DNA of 64,000 nt from Alviniconcha marisindica (taxonomy: Eukaryota; Mollusca; Gastropoda; Provannidae). This document shows, one piece after another, positions 49,001-61,200 of the stretch (position 1 is its first letter; each line of letters opens with the position of its first letter). Below the pieces are notes generated by a model. It was not told the DNA's origin. It saw only the letters and a list, made by a program, of their open reading frames with translations, and did no database searches. A program made the position numbers and the translations under genes. The stretch spans positions 1,457,501-1,521,500 of the forward strand of contig JABMCL010002130.1 in the NCBI GenBank assembly GCA_018857735.1, written 5' to 3'.

Positions 49001-52000
49001 GGGTTACATTTAATTACATACATGTTTACCTATGTATTTGTGACACTAAGCATTCTTTAGTCTTAATTCATTCAGAAAGGTTTCAAGAAAACCGACAATT
49101 TTCAACCCAGTGTGGTTTTTCTGTTGTTTTTATTTAAAGCACAAGTTTATGGTAAGGTGAAGCAGCGTGCAAAAATTTAACTCATTCAAGACGCCACAAA
49201 ATGACGCTCTCGGTTCCTGTCAACACTCTGTTTTTGACCGTTTAAGAAAAATTGTAGTAAATAAACTACTAGGAATAATAAAATAAACACATACATTTTT
49301 AGAAAGCTTAGGATGTATACTTGTCAGATAAATGATCCATAGAGTCATATCAGATACCGTTCTCTGTTGCAACAGCAAAGCAGGAACTGTCCAAACACAG
49401 TAAAAAAAATTTTTTTATTCTGCTGGTTGCATGGATCCCAATGATGAAAAAGATGTTATTATCGCTGTCACTCAAGTCCACCTTGAGATCTACTGGCAGT
49501 GGCACAAACTCCTTGCCAGAATCAACAATGTTCTCTTCAGTCAATGTTCTCTCTAAATCTTCTAGATCCAAGCCCTCATTCTGTACTAATTCCACAGCTT
49601 CCCTCGTCTAGTAATGCATGTTCACGCCATTTTGAAACGTACATCTTTCGTCAGTTTGACACGTGTGTTACAAAGGCCAAAACAAAGAGAGGAACACTTG
49701 ACTGGACTAAGGGGGATTACCGAAAGTGTCCAAAATTGATGCAGTTAGTGTAATATAATTGCCTCCAATCAATGCGAAACTCACTCAGACCATTAAAAAT
49801 GTTTCATTCTTACTGCTTCCGAAGACACAGATCGTCATCAAGCATACTGCTAAGTTCCGCGTCTTAAGACACTGAGAACTGTTAAACGTATTGCCCCAGA
49901 ATTTTACATAACACCAAGCTGCATAGCACACAGTGCAAATGCAAGCAGTTTGATGGCTGTAGGTTGCTTTATCTGTTTTATCACACATTCTGAACTTCAG
50001 GAGGGAGGGAAAAAAGAAGCCAACATTTGCACAAAAGATTTTGTGAAAGTGGAACAGTTTTGAAAGTCTGTAAAACCAAAAATACAGACACTTTTTGCTT
50101 GAAATTGTATGTGCCTACTTAACACCTTAGGTCTGCCTGTCATATGCAGTACAAAGGGTGTTGGTTCATAAATATGGGGGTTAACTCCTTCAAAACCATC
50201 AAAAGTGTCAAATGATGCAATACATCACACATTGCCAGTATGATTGCAAGCACAGGAGCTTTGAAATGAGCCAACAAAGTTGGACTCCCAAATCTGTGAG
50301 GGTTAAGGTGCAGATGAGGAAAATATATATTTATCACACATGTAAATTAATTGACCATCATCTGTTTTCCAGTTACTGGATTATGTTGTCAGAGACCTTT
50401 GTTTTGATTTTGGTGTGCTTTTGGAATATTCAGGAATTTACAGTTTTCATTTTGATATTTTTGCATTTCAGTCTTGGTTTAGGATGAACTGGATTTCCAT
50501 TGGTGATATTGAGCTGCTGCTGTTGCCAAATGTTAAAGAGACTATGTTGAGCTGTTCCTGCTAACCATGGGAACATTTGACCCCATCACCAAGTTTCTGA
50601 GCCGAGTATTAAAGTGTTCTCTTCATGTTTGAAGATGTTCTGCTCTGGATCTTGCTCCATAAAGGCTGTTGAGGCACAGTCAGCCCAAGGTGGTCATACA
50701 TCACTTTTACTAACTTGGAAACATAATACTAATTACTATAGTATTAATACAAAGAATTATATGTAATTTAAAAAACATACACTTTAAACCACCATGTGAG
50801 CCTCAGCATGTCAAAAAGTGACAGCAACAAAAAATTAGAATATATGTTCATAGTGAAAATGTCCCCCCCCCCCCAAAGCAGTTGTCATCCGGTGTCACTC
50901 AGCGTTGGACTTGTTTCAAGGTCTCTGTGGCTGGTGACCTAGATGCCAAAGCATGTGCTTGTTGGGAGCAAATGACCCAGACCCAGAGTAAAATGTATTA
51001 TGCTTGGTTGCACAAGAATGACTGCTAGCTTGACGACAGTGCTTTAGATGGCTTGATGGTGCTTTAGATAGCTTGACAGAGAACACAAGGTTGAAGTCCA
51101 CAACATGTTGGCATCTGCTGTCACAGACTTCACACATTTTGGCCATCGGTCAGCTTGATCTTTTCAAAACTGGTCAGTCCGTAACATTGTGTTCATGGGT
51201 GCAGCACAGAAATTAGACTCAGAAACTTTGTTTCTTTTCCTCCACACCTTGTTAGCTAATCTTTGAACAAATGACTTGGAACTTTGACCGTCAAGAGCTG
51301 AGATTTCACTCTTTCCACTGACCCAGCTTCTGTTTTTATACATGAAAGCTAAGCCAAGCACTTTCAGTTTTGCTGCAGTGTATGTGTTCTGAACTAATAT
51401 GCAATCACTTGAACTAAGTTGAAGCAGCAGCGACTTAAACGGAAAATCACTGATACTGCCTTAAATCAACAATAAGCAATAAAAACATCACAAATTGACC
51501 AGCTATACCAGACCTGTTTACTCATACAATTGGGGCATATTTTGTACACCTCGGGTTTTAGCACACCCAATTCCAAATACAAAAACTTCACACACAAAAA
51601 TATAAATATTTCTGTCCATGTTTTGCAGTTTATTTGTTTTCCAGTCTAGAATATGCCCAGTTCTGGGTTTTTGGTGGCACATGTGTAAGTCTCATGACCT
51701 CTCGCAGCCATAGTGTTGGTTTCTGTGTTATGTTTTGTGTAAATTCTTGGGCAATTCAAAGCGAGTTTTGCATTTCCACTGCAAAGTATGAGCATTTGCC
51801 ATTTTTTTCTGGAAGCTGTGTAGAAATTATTTTCAGATTAGTTTCACCAAAAACAAAATAAAATGGAAAAGAAGTTAACTTACTCTAGCTTTTCTAAAAG
51901 TAATTTATTTATATTTTTTAAAGTGCAGTCTTATGATGAGTTATTTGTATTTTGTTTTAAACAGGTCTGATGTCCAAATGTTAAACACCTAGTCTTTGCA

Positions 52001-55000
52001 GTCAGTGTGTAAATGTATACTTTTGTTAATGAAGATATTCACAAGCAATTAAATGAATCCCTAAACTATCTTCTGATGTACTTTTCAACACTTTCCTTAG
52101 TTGATTATTGAGTGAAATCCTTCAGTTAACAGAGGAAGCATGTTGTCAATTTTCAAGTGGATGTCATCAAATTTCACATAAGTGGATTTAAAAACACACG
52201 CACACCTGATTGGCTCAACTTCCTGTATCAGTTCATGTAGCTTCTGATTGGCTGCTTTAGATGCGTGTTACCTGTGGCCAGAATAGATGGGGTGTTGTGA
52301 GAGGACTGTTGAAGCTAAATCCCACCCAGCGTGAACAGTCAGATTACTGCCACCAGCTGTGCCTTTGACCTCCAGTGTTTAGGATGAGCTTGCCAGCCAC
52401 GTTGTCACTCAGCAGGCTACAGCAGTACATTTTCTCTTCAAAAAAATATTTTAGAATACTTCTGTATATTGACGCTACTAGAAAAGAAATCAGAAAAAAG
52501 AAAAATGTTTAATCAGCGTTAACAGTCCTTTTCACAACTACCCCAGATTCTTTCTTAGGCAAAATCAGTGTAAAATGCTTTAAGCAAGCCTATCTGTGTG
52601 CACGGAAAGCCGTCCCCAAAATTACCTTTAAAACAGTTTTTTATGTTCACCTGATTGGTGATGGCCCATTCTCTTCCTGTCAAGGAAGATTTTTGAGCAC
52701 TTCCTCATTCTACACCGCTTCTTCGGGTGATTGTGTAATGCCCTTGGCATTAGCATTAGCGTTAGCCTGCAGTTAGCGTCTAGCTCAGCGTGTCAGATCA
52801 GAGACACGAGCCACTTGTGACGGTTGCTTTGCCTGCCAGTCTGCTTGGTCATTTCCCTTCACTCTGACCTGTTCAGGGCTGCACGTCTACAGGAGTTCTT
52901 AAAGGTGCATGTCAGACATTCATACATGCCAGTCTCGGCTTCCCATTCAGGTTGAGACTGTATGGGCTGCACTGTCTTCAAGAACGATGGTCAGACCTTG
53001 CTTGAAAGTGAAGCCCCATCCTGACTGGTGTTTTGTGGCTGGGCCGTCAGTGGATGCTGTGAGATCCTGCGCTTTGCTGTTTCCTCAGATGAGAAGCTTG
53101 ATCTCTGAATCTGTTGGCCATTTTCAACACTGCCTTCCAACATTTGCTGGAAGGAGTGTCTCAGAGATGCAAGAATCAGTTTGGGTACTTTTCACACTGC
53201 TTGGTTTGCTTGAGCTCTGTCAGCTGGCACGCATTCAGTATTAATTTCTCTGCTTGACCCACCCGAGACTTGCCCCACCCCAGCCTGCATCCTTTTGTGT
53301 CACATGTGGCAGCCGCTTAAACTGTATCACCTCCTCTTTCTGCAACCCCGGAAACTATGAAATGATGAAAGTGGATGTCCCAATCAAGGAAGACTGGGCA
53401 TTGGGTCAGTCTCACCTTGTGTGTTTTCATCAGTGTGGAAAGGTTTCAACAGAGGTGGTTCTGTATGATTTTATGGCTTCCATCTTTGTTTACCCACTGC
53501 ACAGATCAAAGATTGTGATACCAAAAAATGAACTGGTAAGAACAGCTGTTTTGAAAACGTGTTGCCTGGCACATTTTCTTTTGTATTTTAATAGATCTGT
53601 GGGGGGGTTTTGTTTAAAAAAAAAATAGTACCATAACTGCTTTAAAAGCCTGGAAATGGTTGTCAGAGTTACTGGTGATGCTAGTCTGTGGGTGGGTGGT
53701 ACAGGACAGTGTGTTGTTTGGTGAAAGTTACATGACATAAACACTCTGTTTTAGCCAATGGCGCCTGCTTTCCCAGGATTGTATGGAGAAGACTCCCCCT
53801 ACCTGGATGCTGAAGGACTGGAACCTGGGGAAATTGTCCCAGGACGACCATTCCTGGGACCTGCAATTGAGTGGCCCAAGGTCAGTGATGCCAGGCGTGG
53901 CAGGTAGTGTCCTGTAATTGGAGAAAAGAAAAGAAAAACTGGATGTTGTAGAGGGAAATTCTGAGAGGTGCATTTTGTATTTTATGGACTGGTTTTGGAA
54001 CAACGTTTGTAGTTATACATTCAGTAAGGCATGGGGGGCACACGGGGTGGGGGTAGCTCATTGGTAAAGTGCCGTACTCATGATCGCAAGGTCACAGCTT
54101 TGATTCTGGGCAGGAGTGGCAGGAGGATTTCTTCTCTGTGGTCAACTTTCTGTGCTCTTATTTTGGTATTCGTTTCATCTCTGGGTTACAATTGCTTGTA
54201 ATAGTACATAAAATTTCCTGGTCATTCTGCCAAAAGTGGAGGTGGCAGATTACAGCTAAACACACATGCTCCCTACATGTGTGGTTTTGAGCAAAACTAT
54301 AAACAGGTGCATGGTTGTAAGGTGTACACAAAACATATAATGGAATGAATAAAGTATTGTGTAAGTACACCACTTCAGTGACTATTGAAAACACATTGTG
54401 CAAAATGACTCACTCGTCCAGTCACATGCGACAGAGCACAGTGTTGTCTCTACATAAAGACAATCCATCTATATAAAAATGGTCAGTCTGTCTGTCTGCA
54501 TAAAGACAACCCATCTATATAAAAATGATCAGTCTGTCTGTCTACAACTGAGTCTTACAGTGCTGGTATTAATTTCTTTAAGTAAGGCGTGCATGTCGTG
54601 ACTGTCTGGTAAAGTTGCTTTCCTAGATGAAGGAATTGTAACCATCCACTGATATGGCTTGCCTAGACTAAGATATGGGAATCACAACAGGCAGACGGTA
54701 TTGCTCTCCTTTGATAACATTGGGAATCATACCGGTCTGGTGGTATTGCTGTTGTGGGGTAAGGTGTAGGAATCGTAACACTAACAGTCTGATGGTGTTG
54801 CTTTCATGGGGTATAATATAGCACTTGTAACAGGCTGATGGTGTTGCTTTCATGGGGTATAATAGAGCAATTGTAATGGTCTGATGGTGTTGCTTTCATG
54901 GGGTATAATTTAGGAATCATAACAGTCTAATGGTCTTGCTTTCATGGGGTATAATACAGGAATTGTAACACTCTGATGGTGTTTCTTTCATGAGGTATAA

Positions 55001-58000
55001 TATAGGAATTGTAACACTGATGGTGGTGCTTTTATGGGGTATAATATAGGAAACAACAGTCCAATGTTGCTTTCATGGGGTATAATCTAGGGGATATAAT
55101 ATAGGCATCATGATGGTATGATGGTGGTGCTTTCATGGGGTATAAGGTAGGAATTATAACAGTCTCATGGGGTATAATACAGGAATCATAACAGTCTGAT
55201 GTTGCTTTCATGGGGTATAATAATAATATAGGAATCATAACTGTGTGATGATATTGCTTTCAAGGAGGAAAAACCCTATCACTCCATCCTAGCATTTTTC
55301 ACCATCTTCACCATTTTTAGGGTTACAGCACTTAAAATAGATCTTCCAGATCTAAATATAACGCCTCAGCAATTAATTACTTGCTTGTTTTTTTCTCCTC
55401 TTCACTTTGACCTAAAATTAACTTTAAATCGAATCACAAAGAATCACACAGAAGCATGAAAATATAATTGCAACACACTTGTTCTTCAGTGGCGCCTTGT
55501 GCTTGTTGTCCTCACCCCTACCACCACCACCACCGCAACCACTACCACATCACATTTTTCTCCCACAACCACACCCCCTACCCCTGAGGGTACTGGGTTT
55601 GTTCACCTCCTCAACACTTTCTTCTGAATAGCCACTGTCGCTGCCATTAACATTGGCTGGGTCAAACTCTGCACCCCCTCTTCTAAGCATGTTTTCATTA
55701 TTGCTTTCAACTTCATCGCCTTCAAGGTCTAGGTCCCAGTGAGGGGGAATGATGTAATCAAAATGTGACCTTTTTGCATCCACACTTAGTTTGATGGTGC
55801 ATCATTATAAGTCAGAGTGTCTTGTGAAGAGATTGGATTGCTGTGTTAATGGTTACAGTCACAGAAAAAGTTAAAAACTTCATTGAATGTTTGTTGATCC
55901 TATATTTTCTGTTCCACTGATCTTTTTGCAATCAAACAAGGTTTGTTAATGTATTATTACTAATAACCGGACCCAAGTGCAAACAAAGTGGATATATATA
56001 TACAGACAATAACATTGCAAGTTAAGTATCCTGGCATACAACCAGGAGTATTTTGCCGCATAGGCCAACCAACCTTGTTCATGTGTTTGCCTTAAGCTGA
56101 ACTGTGATCACTGATTTGTCTGCCCTGACTACCTAAGCCGACATGTGAGTACTGATGGATATGTTTGTCCTTGGCCAGGACCGAGTAATCTTCCACCGCC
56201 TGGAGCACATTTGCTACACAGTGGAACATGGGGAGTGGCCCTTTGCCCGACGCCCACCTTCCTTCCTGCAGACCACTCCCTACGACTCACGCTCTGCAAC
56301 ACCTGTGGGAGGCTCCACCCCACGACCTGACAGCGCTTCAGAGAGTGGAGAGGCGGCGGAGTTGAACCAGGTGATGCACCCACTGGGTGGAGATCAGAGC
56401 CAGAAGGACTTTGAGGTCCGCCTGTCCCAGGTAGGCCAGGCCGCTTGCTGTTAGCTGTGTTGCTGCTGCCTGCCTGCCTGCTTGTCCGCCTGCCTGATCC
56501 TTGTTTACCGCCTCAGTGCCTGCCCCTCCGTCTGTCTGTTGTTTGGTTCATTGTCTTCACTTCCTAGCTGTCTGTACCCTCGTGGGCTAGGTTGTGTATT
56601 TCACTGACAGCTGTTGGGGCAGCTTTCCCTTTTGTTATCTCACTGTCTGCCATCCCAGTCTCTTGATTGTACTGTCATTAGCTGGGGCAGCCTCCCAGTC
56701 TGTTGATTGTACTGTCGTTAGCTGGGGCAGCATCCCAGTCTGTTGATTGTACTGTCGTTAGCTGGGGCAGCATCCCAGTCTCTGTGTTCCACCAACAACT
56801 GTTGGGGCACTGTTTTCTTTTTTTGGCACTTTTCTTTTTTTATCTCACTGTCTGTCATTTGGTGGAGCAGCCATCCATGTCTGTTGACTGTACAGTCATT
56901 TGTGGGGCTGCCAGCCCCATCTGTTTATATTTCACTGTCATTTGTTGGGGCAGCATTCCCATTTGTGTTTGTTTCACTTGTTGGGGCCGTTTTTCTTCTC
57001 TACTTCACTGTTGGTTTTGTTGGGGCATCTTTCTCTATTTATTTTACTTTTATTTGTTGGGAGAGCTTTCCCTGTTTGTTCCACCATGGATTGTTAGGGT
57101 AACTTTCCCTGTTTGTTCCACCATGGATTGTTAGGGTAACTTTCCCTGTTTGTTCCACCATGGATTGTTAGGGTAACTTTCCCTGTTTGTTCCACCATGG
57201 ATTGTTAGGGTAACTTTCCCTGTTTGTTCCACTGGATTGTTAGGGTAACTTCCTGTTTTTCCAACGTGGATTGTCAGGGTAACTTTCCCCGTTTGTTCCA
57301 CCATGGATTGTTAGGGTAACTTTCCCTGTTTGTTCCACCATGGATTGTTAGGGTAACTTTCCCTGTTTGTTCCACCGTGGATTGTTAGGGTAACTTTCCC
57401 TGTTTGTTTCACTGTCATCTGTTGAGGCAGCTTTCCTTGTGTATTTTACTGTCATTTGTTGGGGCAGACTTCAGTGGTTATTTCGCTATGGATTGTTAGG
57501 ACAGCTTTCCCTGTCTGTTTGTCTTTTGTTCAGGCAGCTTTCCCTGTCAGTTTACTTTAATTTGTTAGGGCAGCTTTTGCTTATTTCACCGTTGTCTGTT
57601 TGGGCAGCTTTCCTTGTCGTTTTACTTTCATTCATTGGATTAGCTTTCCCTGTTCTTTGGGCAGTTTCCCTGTTTATTTCATTGCCATTTGTTTGGGTAA
57701 TTTTGCCTGTTTATTTCATTGTCATTTGTTGGGGCAGTTTTGCCTGTTCATTTCATTGTCATTTGTTGGGGCAGTTTTGCCTGTTTATTTCATTGTCATT
57801 TGTTGGGGCAGTTTTGCCTGTTTATTTCATTGTTATTTGTTGGGGCAGTTTTGCCTGTTCATGTCATTGTTATTTGTTGGGGCATATTTGCCAGTTTCTT
57901 TCATTATCATTTTTTGGGGCAGCTTTGCCTGTTTCTTTCATTATCATTATCATATTGATTGCCAGTCAGATTCACTTCATATGAGGATATTTTTTTTTAC

Positions 58001-58151
58001 AAAGACATGCTGCAGTTTGCTTGAATAAAAACTTCTGATCAGAACATAACTTTTTTGTTGCTGATTACACTCTTTTCAAAACAAACTCTGAACATGAAAA
58101 TGCTTTCTAGCTCATACTACATGTTCCAGTTTTTGCATACACAGTTCTTGA

Positions 58152-58227
<76 letters not shown>

Positions 58228-61200
58228 TGAGTTTGTATGTTGCACAGTTTTTTTGGTATTTTTTGTATTTGTATTCTTGTTTGAAGTGTTGAGTGTTGCT
58301 GTGTTTGTCATCAGGGACAGATTTGTAAAAAGCTGACTTGTACTTAAATCTTTATCTAATAAAATACTCTCTTTCTCTCACACACAATTTTCTTTTTTTT
58401 TCTCTCTCTTTTCTTCCAGCTGCTTTGAATGCAAAGCACTCACAAGCCTTCAGAACAAGAATTATGCATGGTGCAGAAATGTCATGTTTCTTGTCCCCCA
58501 AAAGACAGTATGCAGGATGATATTCTACAAGACTTGCTTTTTTACTGGTTTGTTTATGGAGGCTTTCAGAGTGAAGGGTGTAAGATGACATCCCACTAGA
58601 CTTGTTTCTTGAAGGTTTATGTTTATGGAGGCTTTCAGAGTGAAGGGTGTAAGATGACATCCCACTAGACTTGTTTCTTGAAGGTTTATGTTTATGGAGG
58701 CTTTCAGAGTGAAGGGTGTAAGATGACATCCCACTAGACTTGTTTCTTGAAGGTTTATGTTTATGGATGTTTTCAGAGTGAAGGGTGTAAGATGACATCC
58801 CACTAGACTTGTTTTTGAAGGTTTATGTTTATGGATGCTTTCAGAATGAAGGGTTGAAAATGACATTCCACAAGAGAGGCCGAGGCCGGGGTCGAGGAGG
58901 CTCATCGCGCTATGAAATTGATGCTGAGAAAGGTGAGCCAGGGCTAGTAGCCATGCTTTATACTGACTACATCATCTGATTCTTTTGATTGTTTTATCCT
59001 TACTGCAGGACAGTTCCACTTCCCCACCCCCGTTTTTACATTCTAATCTTTACTGGGTTTTATTCTAACTACACCCCCAATGTAGAAGAAGCTAATTAAA
59101 TGTGTATCTTTTTCTTGCTTTCATTGTTCTTGATGGAGTGTGTACAATAATCTTTTTGTTGTTGTTGACTTTACAAAGGCATTTATTTGCATGTTGTTTT
59201 GCACTGTCCATTAAAAAGTGTTTTTTTATTATTTTCATTGTACCCCTGTAATGAGGGATGTGTTTTTTGTTTTGGGGGGACGGGGGGTGGGGGGGATATT
59301 GGAATTACAGTGTTGGGCTGTCTGTACCCAGGCTGTACTGATTCTTTAGCAACGAAACTATGATGGTAGCTCATCATAAGCCAGAATGTGAAAGTGTAGA
59401 AAAGAAAGATTTTTGTTGTTGTTGAGTCATCATATTTAGATCTGGAAGACCTTAAACTGAGTAAATTTGACCTAAAATTAATGATTGATTTCTCTGTTTA
59501 GGGTCTTCCAGATCCAAATATAATGCCTCAACAATTTAATGACTGGCTTGTTTTTTTCTATACTTCAACTTTAAAAAGAAGAAGACTAATCCAAAAAGCC
59601 AAAATGTCCAGTGAAAGTATTGAATTGCTATGGTCTGAGTCACAAGGTTCAACATTTCTGTGAATGTTTCTTTGATGGTATCTTCTGAACTGCTGGTGAT
59701 GCATCAAATAAGTTGGAGTGTCAAGCAAAAAACTCCAACAAACAACAACAACAAATAGGATGGCTGTTGTCACAGTGAGGGCTCATATAATCAAAATACA
59801 ACTGTTTCTATTATATCTGATAAACTACTTCCTTTTGCAACCAAACTTAGTTTGATGGTACATCATCATTAGCCAGAGTATCTTGTGAAAAGACTGGATT
59901 GCTTTGTTCAGGTTAAGGTTACATTAATGGTTAAAAATTTCAATTAATATTTGTCCTCATATCTCCTGAACTGTTAAATCTTTTTAAACAAAAATTAGTC
60001 TGCTAGTGTATATCATGAGCTGCAGTGTCATTCAAACATATTGGTTTGCTGTCTTCAAGGTCAAAGTCACAGCAGTTGCTTTCTACTGACAAAAACAACA
60101 ACAGAGTTTTAGCTGTAATTATTTTGGCACTAATATTATACTCTTAACAATCCTGCACAATGTTGTTTCACAATTTTGCCCCTGGCCTTTGCAGCAAGTG
60201 TCTAACTGTTTCCCCGTGGCCCCTGCAGCATGTGTTTGATATTGTTTGCCCCTGCAGCATGTGTCTAATACTGTTTGCCCCTGGCCCCTGCAGCAAGTGT
60301 CTAATACTGTTTGCCCCTGGCCCCTGCAGCATGTGTCTAATACTGTTTGCCCCTGGCCCCTGCAGCAAGTGTCTAATACTGTTTGCCCCTGGCCCCTGCA
60401 GTATGTGTCTAATACTGTTTGCCCCTGGCCCCTGCAGCATGTGTCTAATACTGTTTGCCCCTGGCCCCTGCAGCAAGTGTCTAATACTGTTTGCCCCTGG
60501 CCCCTGCAGCATGTGTCTAATACTGTTTGCCCCTGGCCCCTGCAGCAAGTGTCTAATGCTGTTTGCCCCTGGCCCCTGCAGCAAGTGTCTAATACTGTTT
60601 GCCCCTGCAGCAAGTGTCTAATACTGTTTGCCCCTGCAGCATGTGTCTAATACTGTTTGCCCCTGCAGCATGTGTCTAATACTGTTTGCCCCTGTAGCAC
60701 GTGTCTAATACTGTTTGTCCCTGTAGAATGTGTCTAATACTGTGTGCCCCTGGTCTATGCAGCAAGTGTCTAATACTGTTTGCCCCTGTAGCATGTGTCT
60801 AATACTGTTTGTCCCTGTAGAATGTGTCTAATACTGTGTGCCCCTGGCCTATGCAGCGTCTAATACTGTTTGCCCCTGTAGCTTGTGTCTAATACTGTTT
60901 GTCCCTGTAGAATGTGTCTAATACTGTGTGCCCCTGGCCTATGCAGCAAGTGTCTAATACTGTTTGCTCCTGGCCTTTGCAGCAAGTGTCTAATGCTGTT
61001 TGCCCCTGTCTGCTGTTTACCCCTGGCTTATGTGTCTAATGCTGTTTGTCATTGGTTAATGTGTCTAATACTGTTTGCCCCTGGCCTGTGCAGAAAGTGT
61101 CTTATTCTGTTTGCCCCTGTCCCATGTGTCTAATGCTGTTTACCCCTGGCTTATGTGTCTAATGCTGTTTGCCCCTGGCCTGTGCAGCAAGTGTCTAATA

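Noticed and set aside
50916..51361. Two adjacent - strand frames in intron 14
   Set aside because: Short, no recognised motif, stop between them; too weak for a gene or transposase call.
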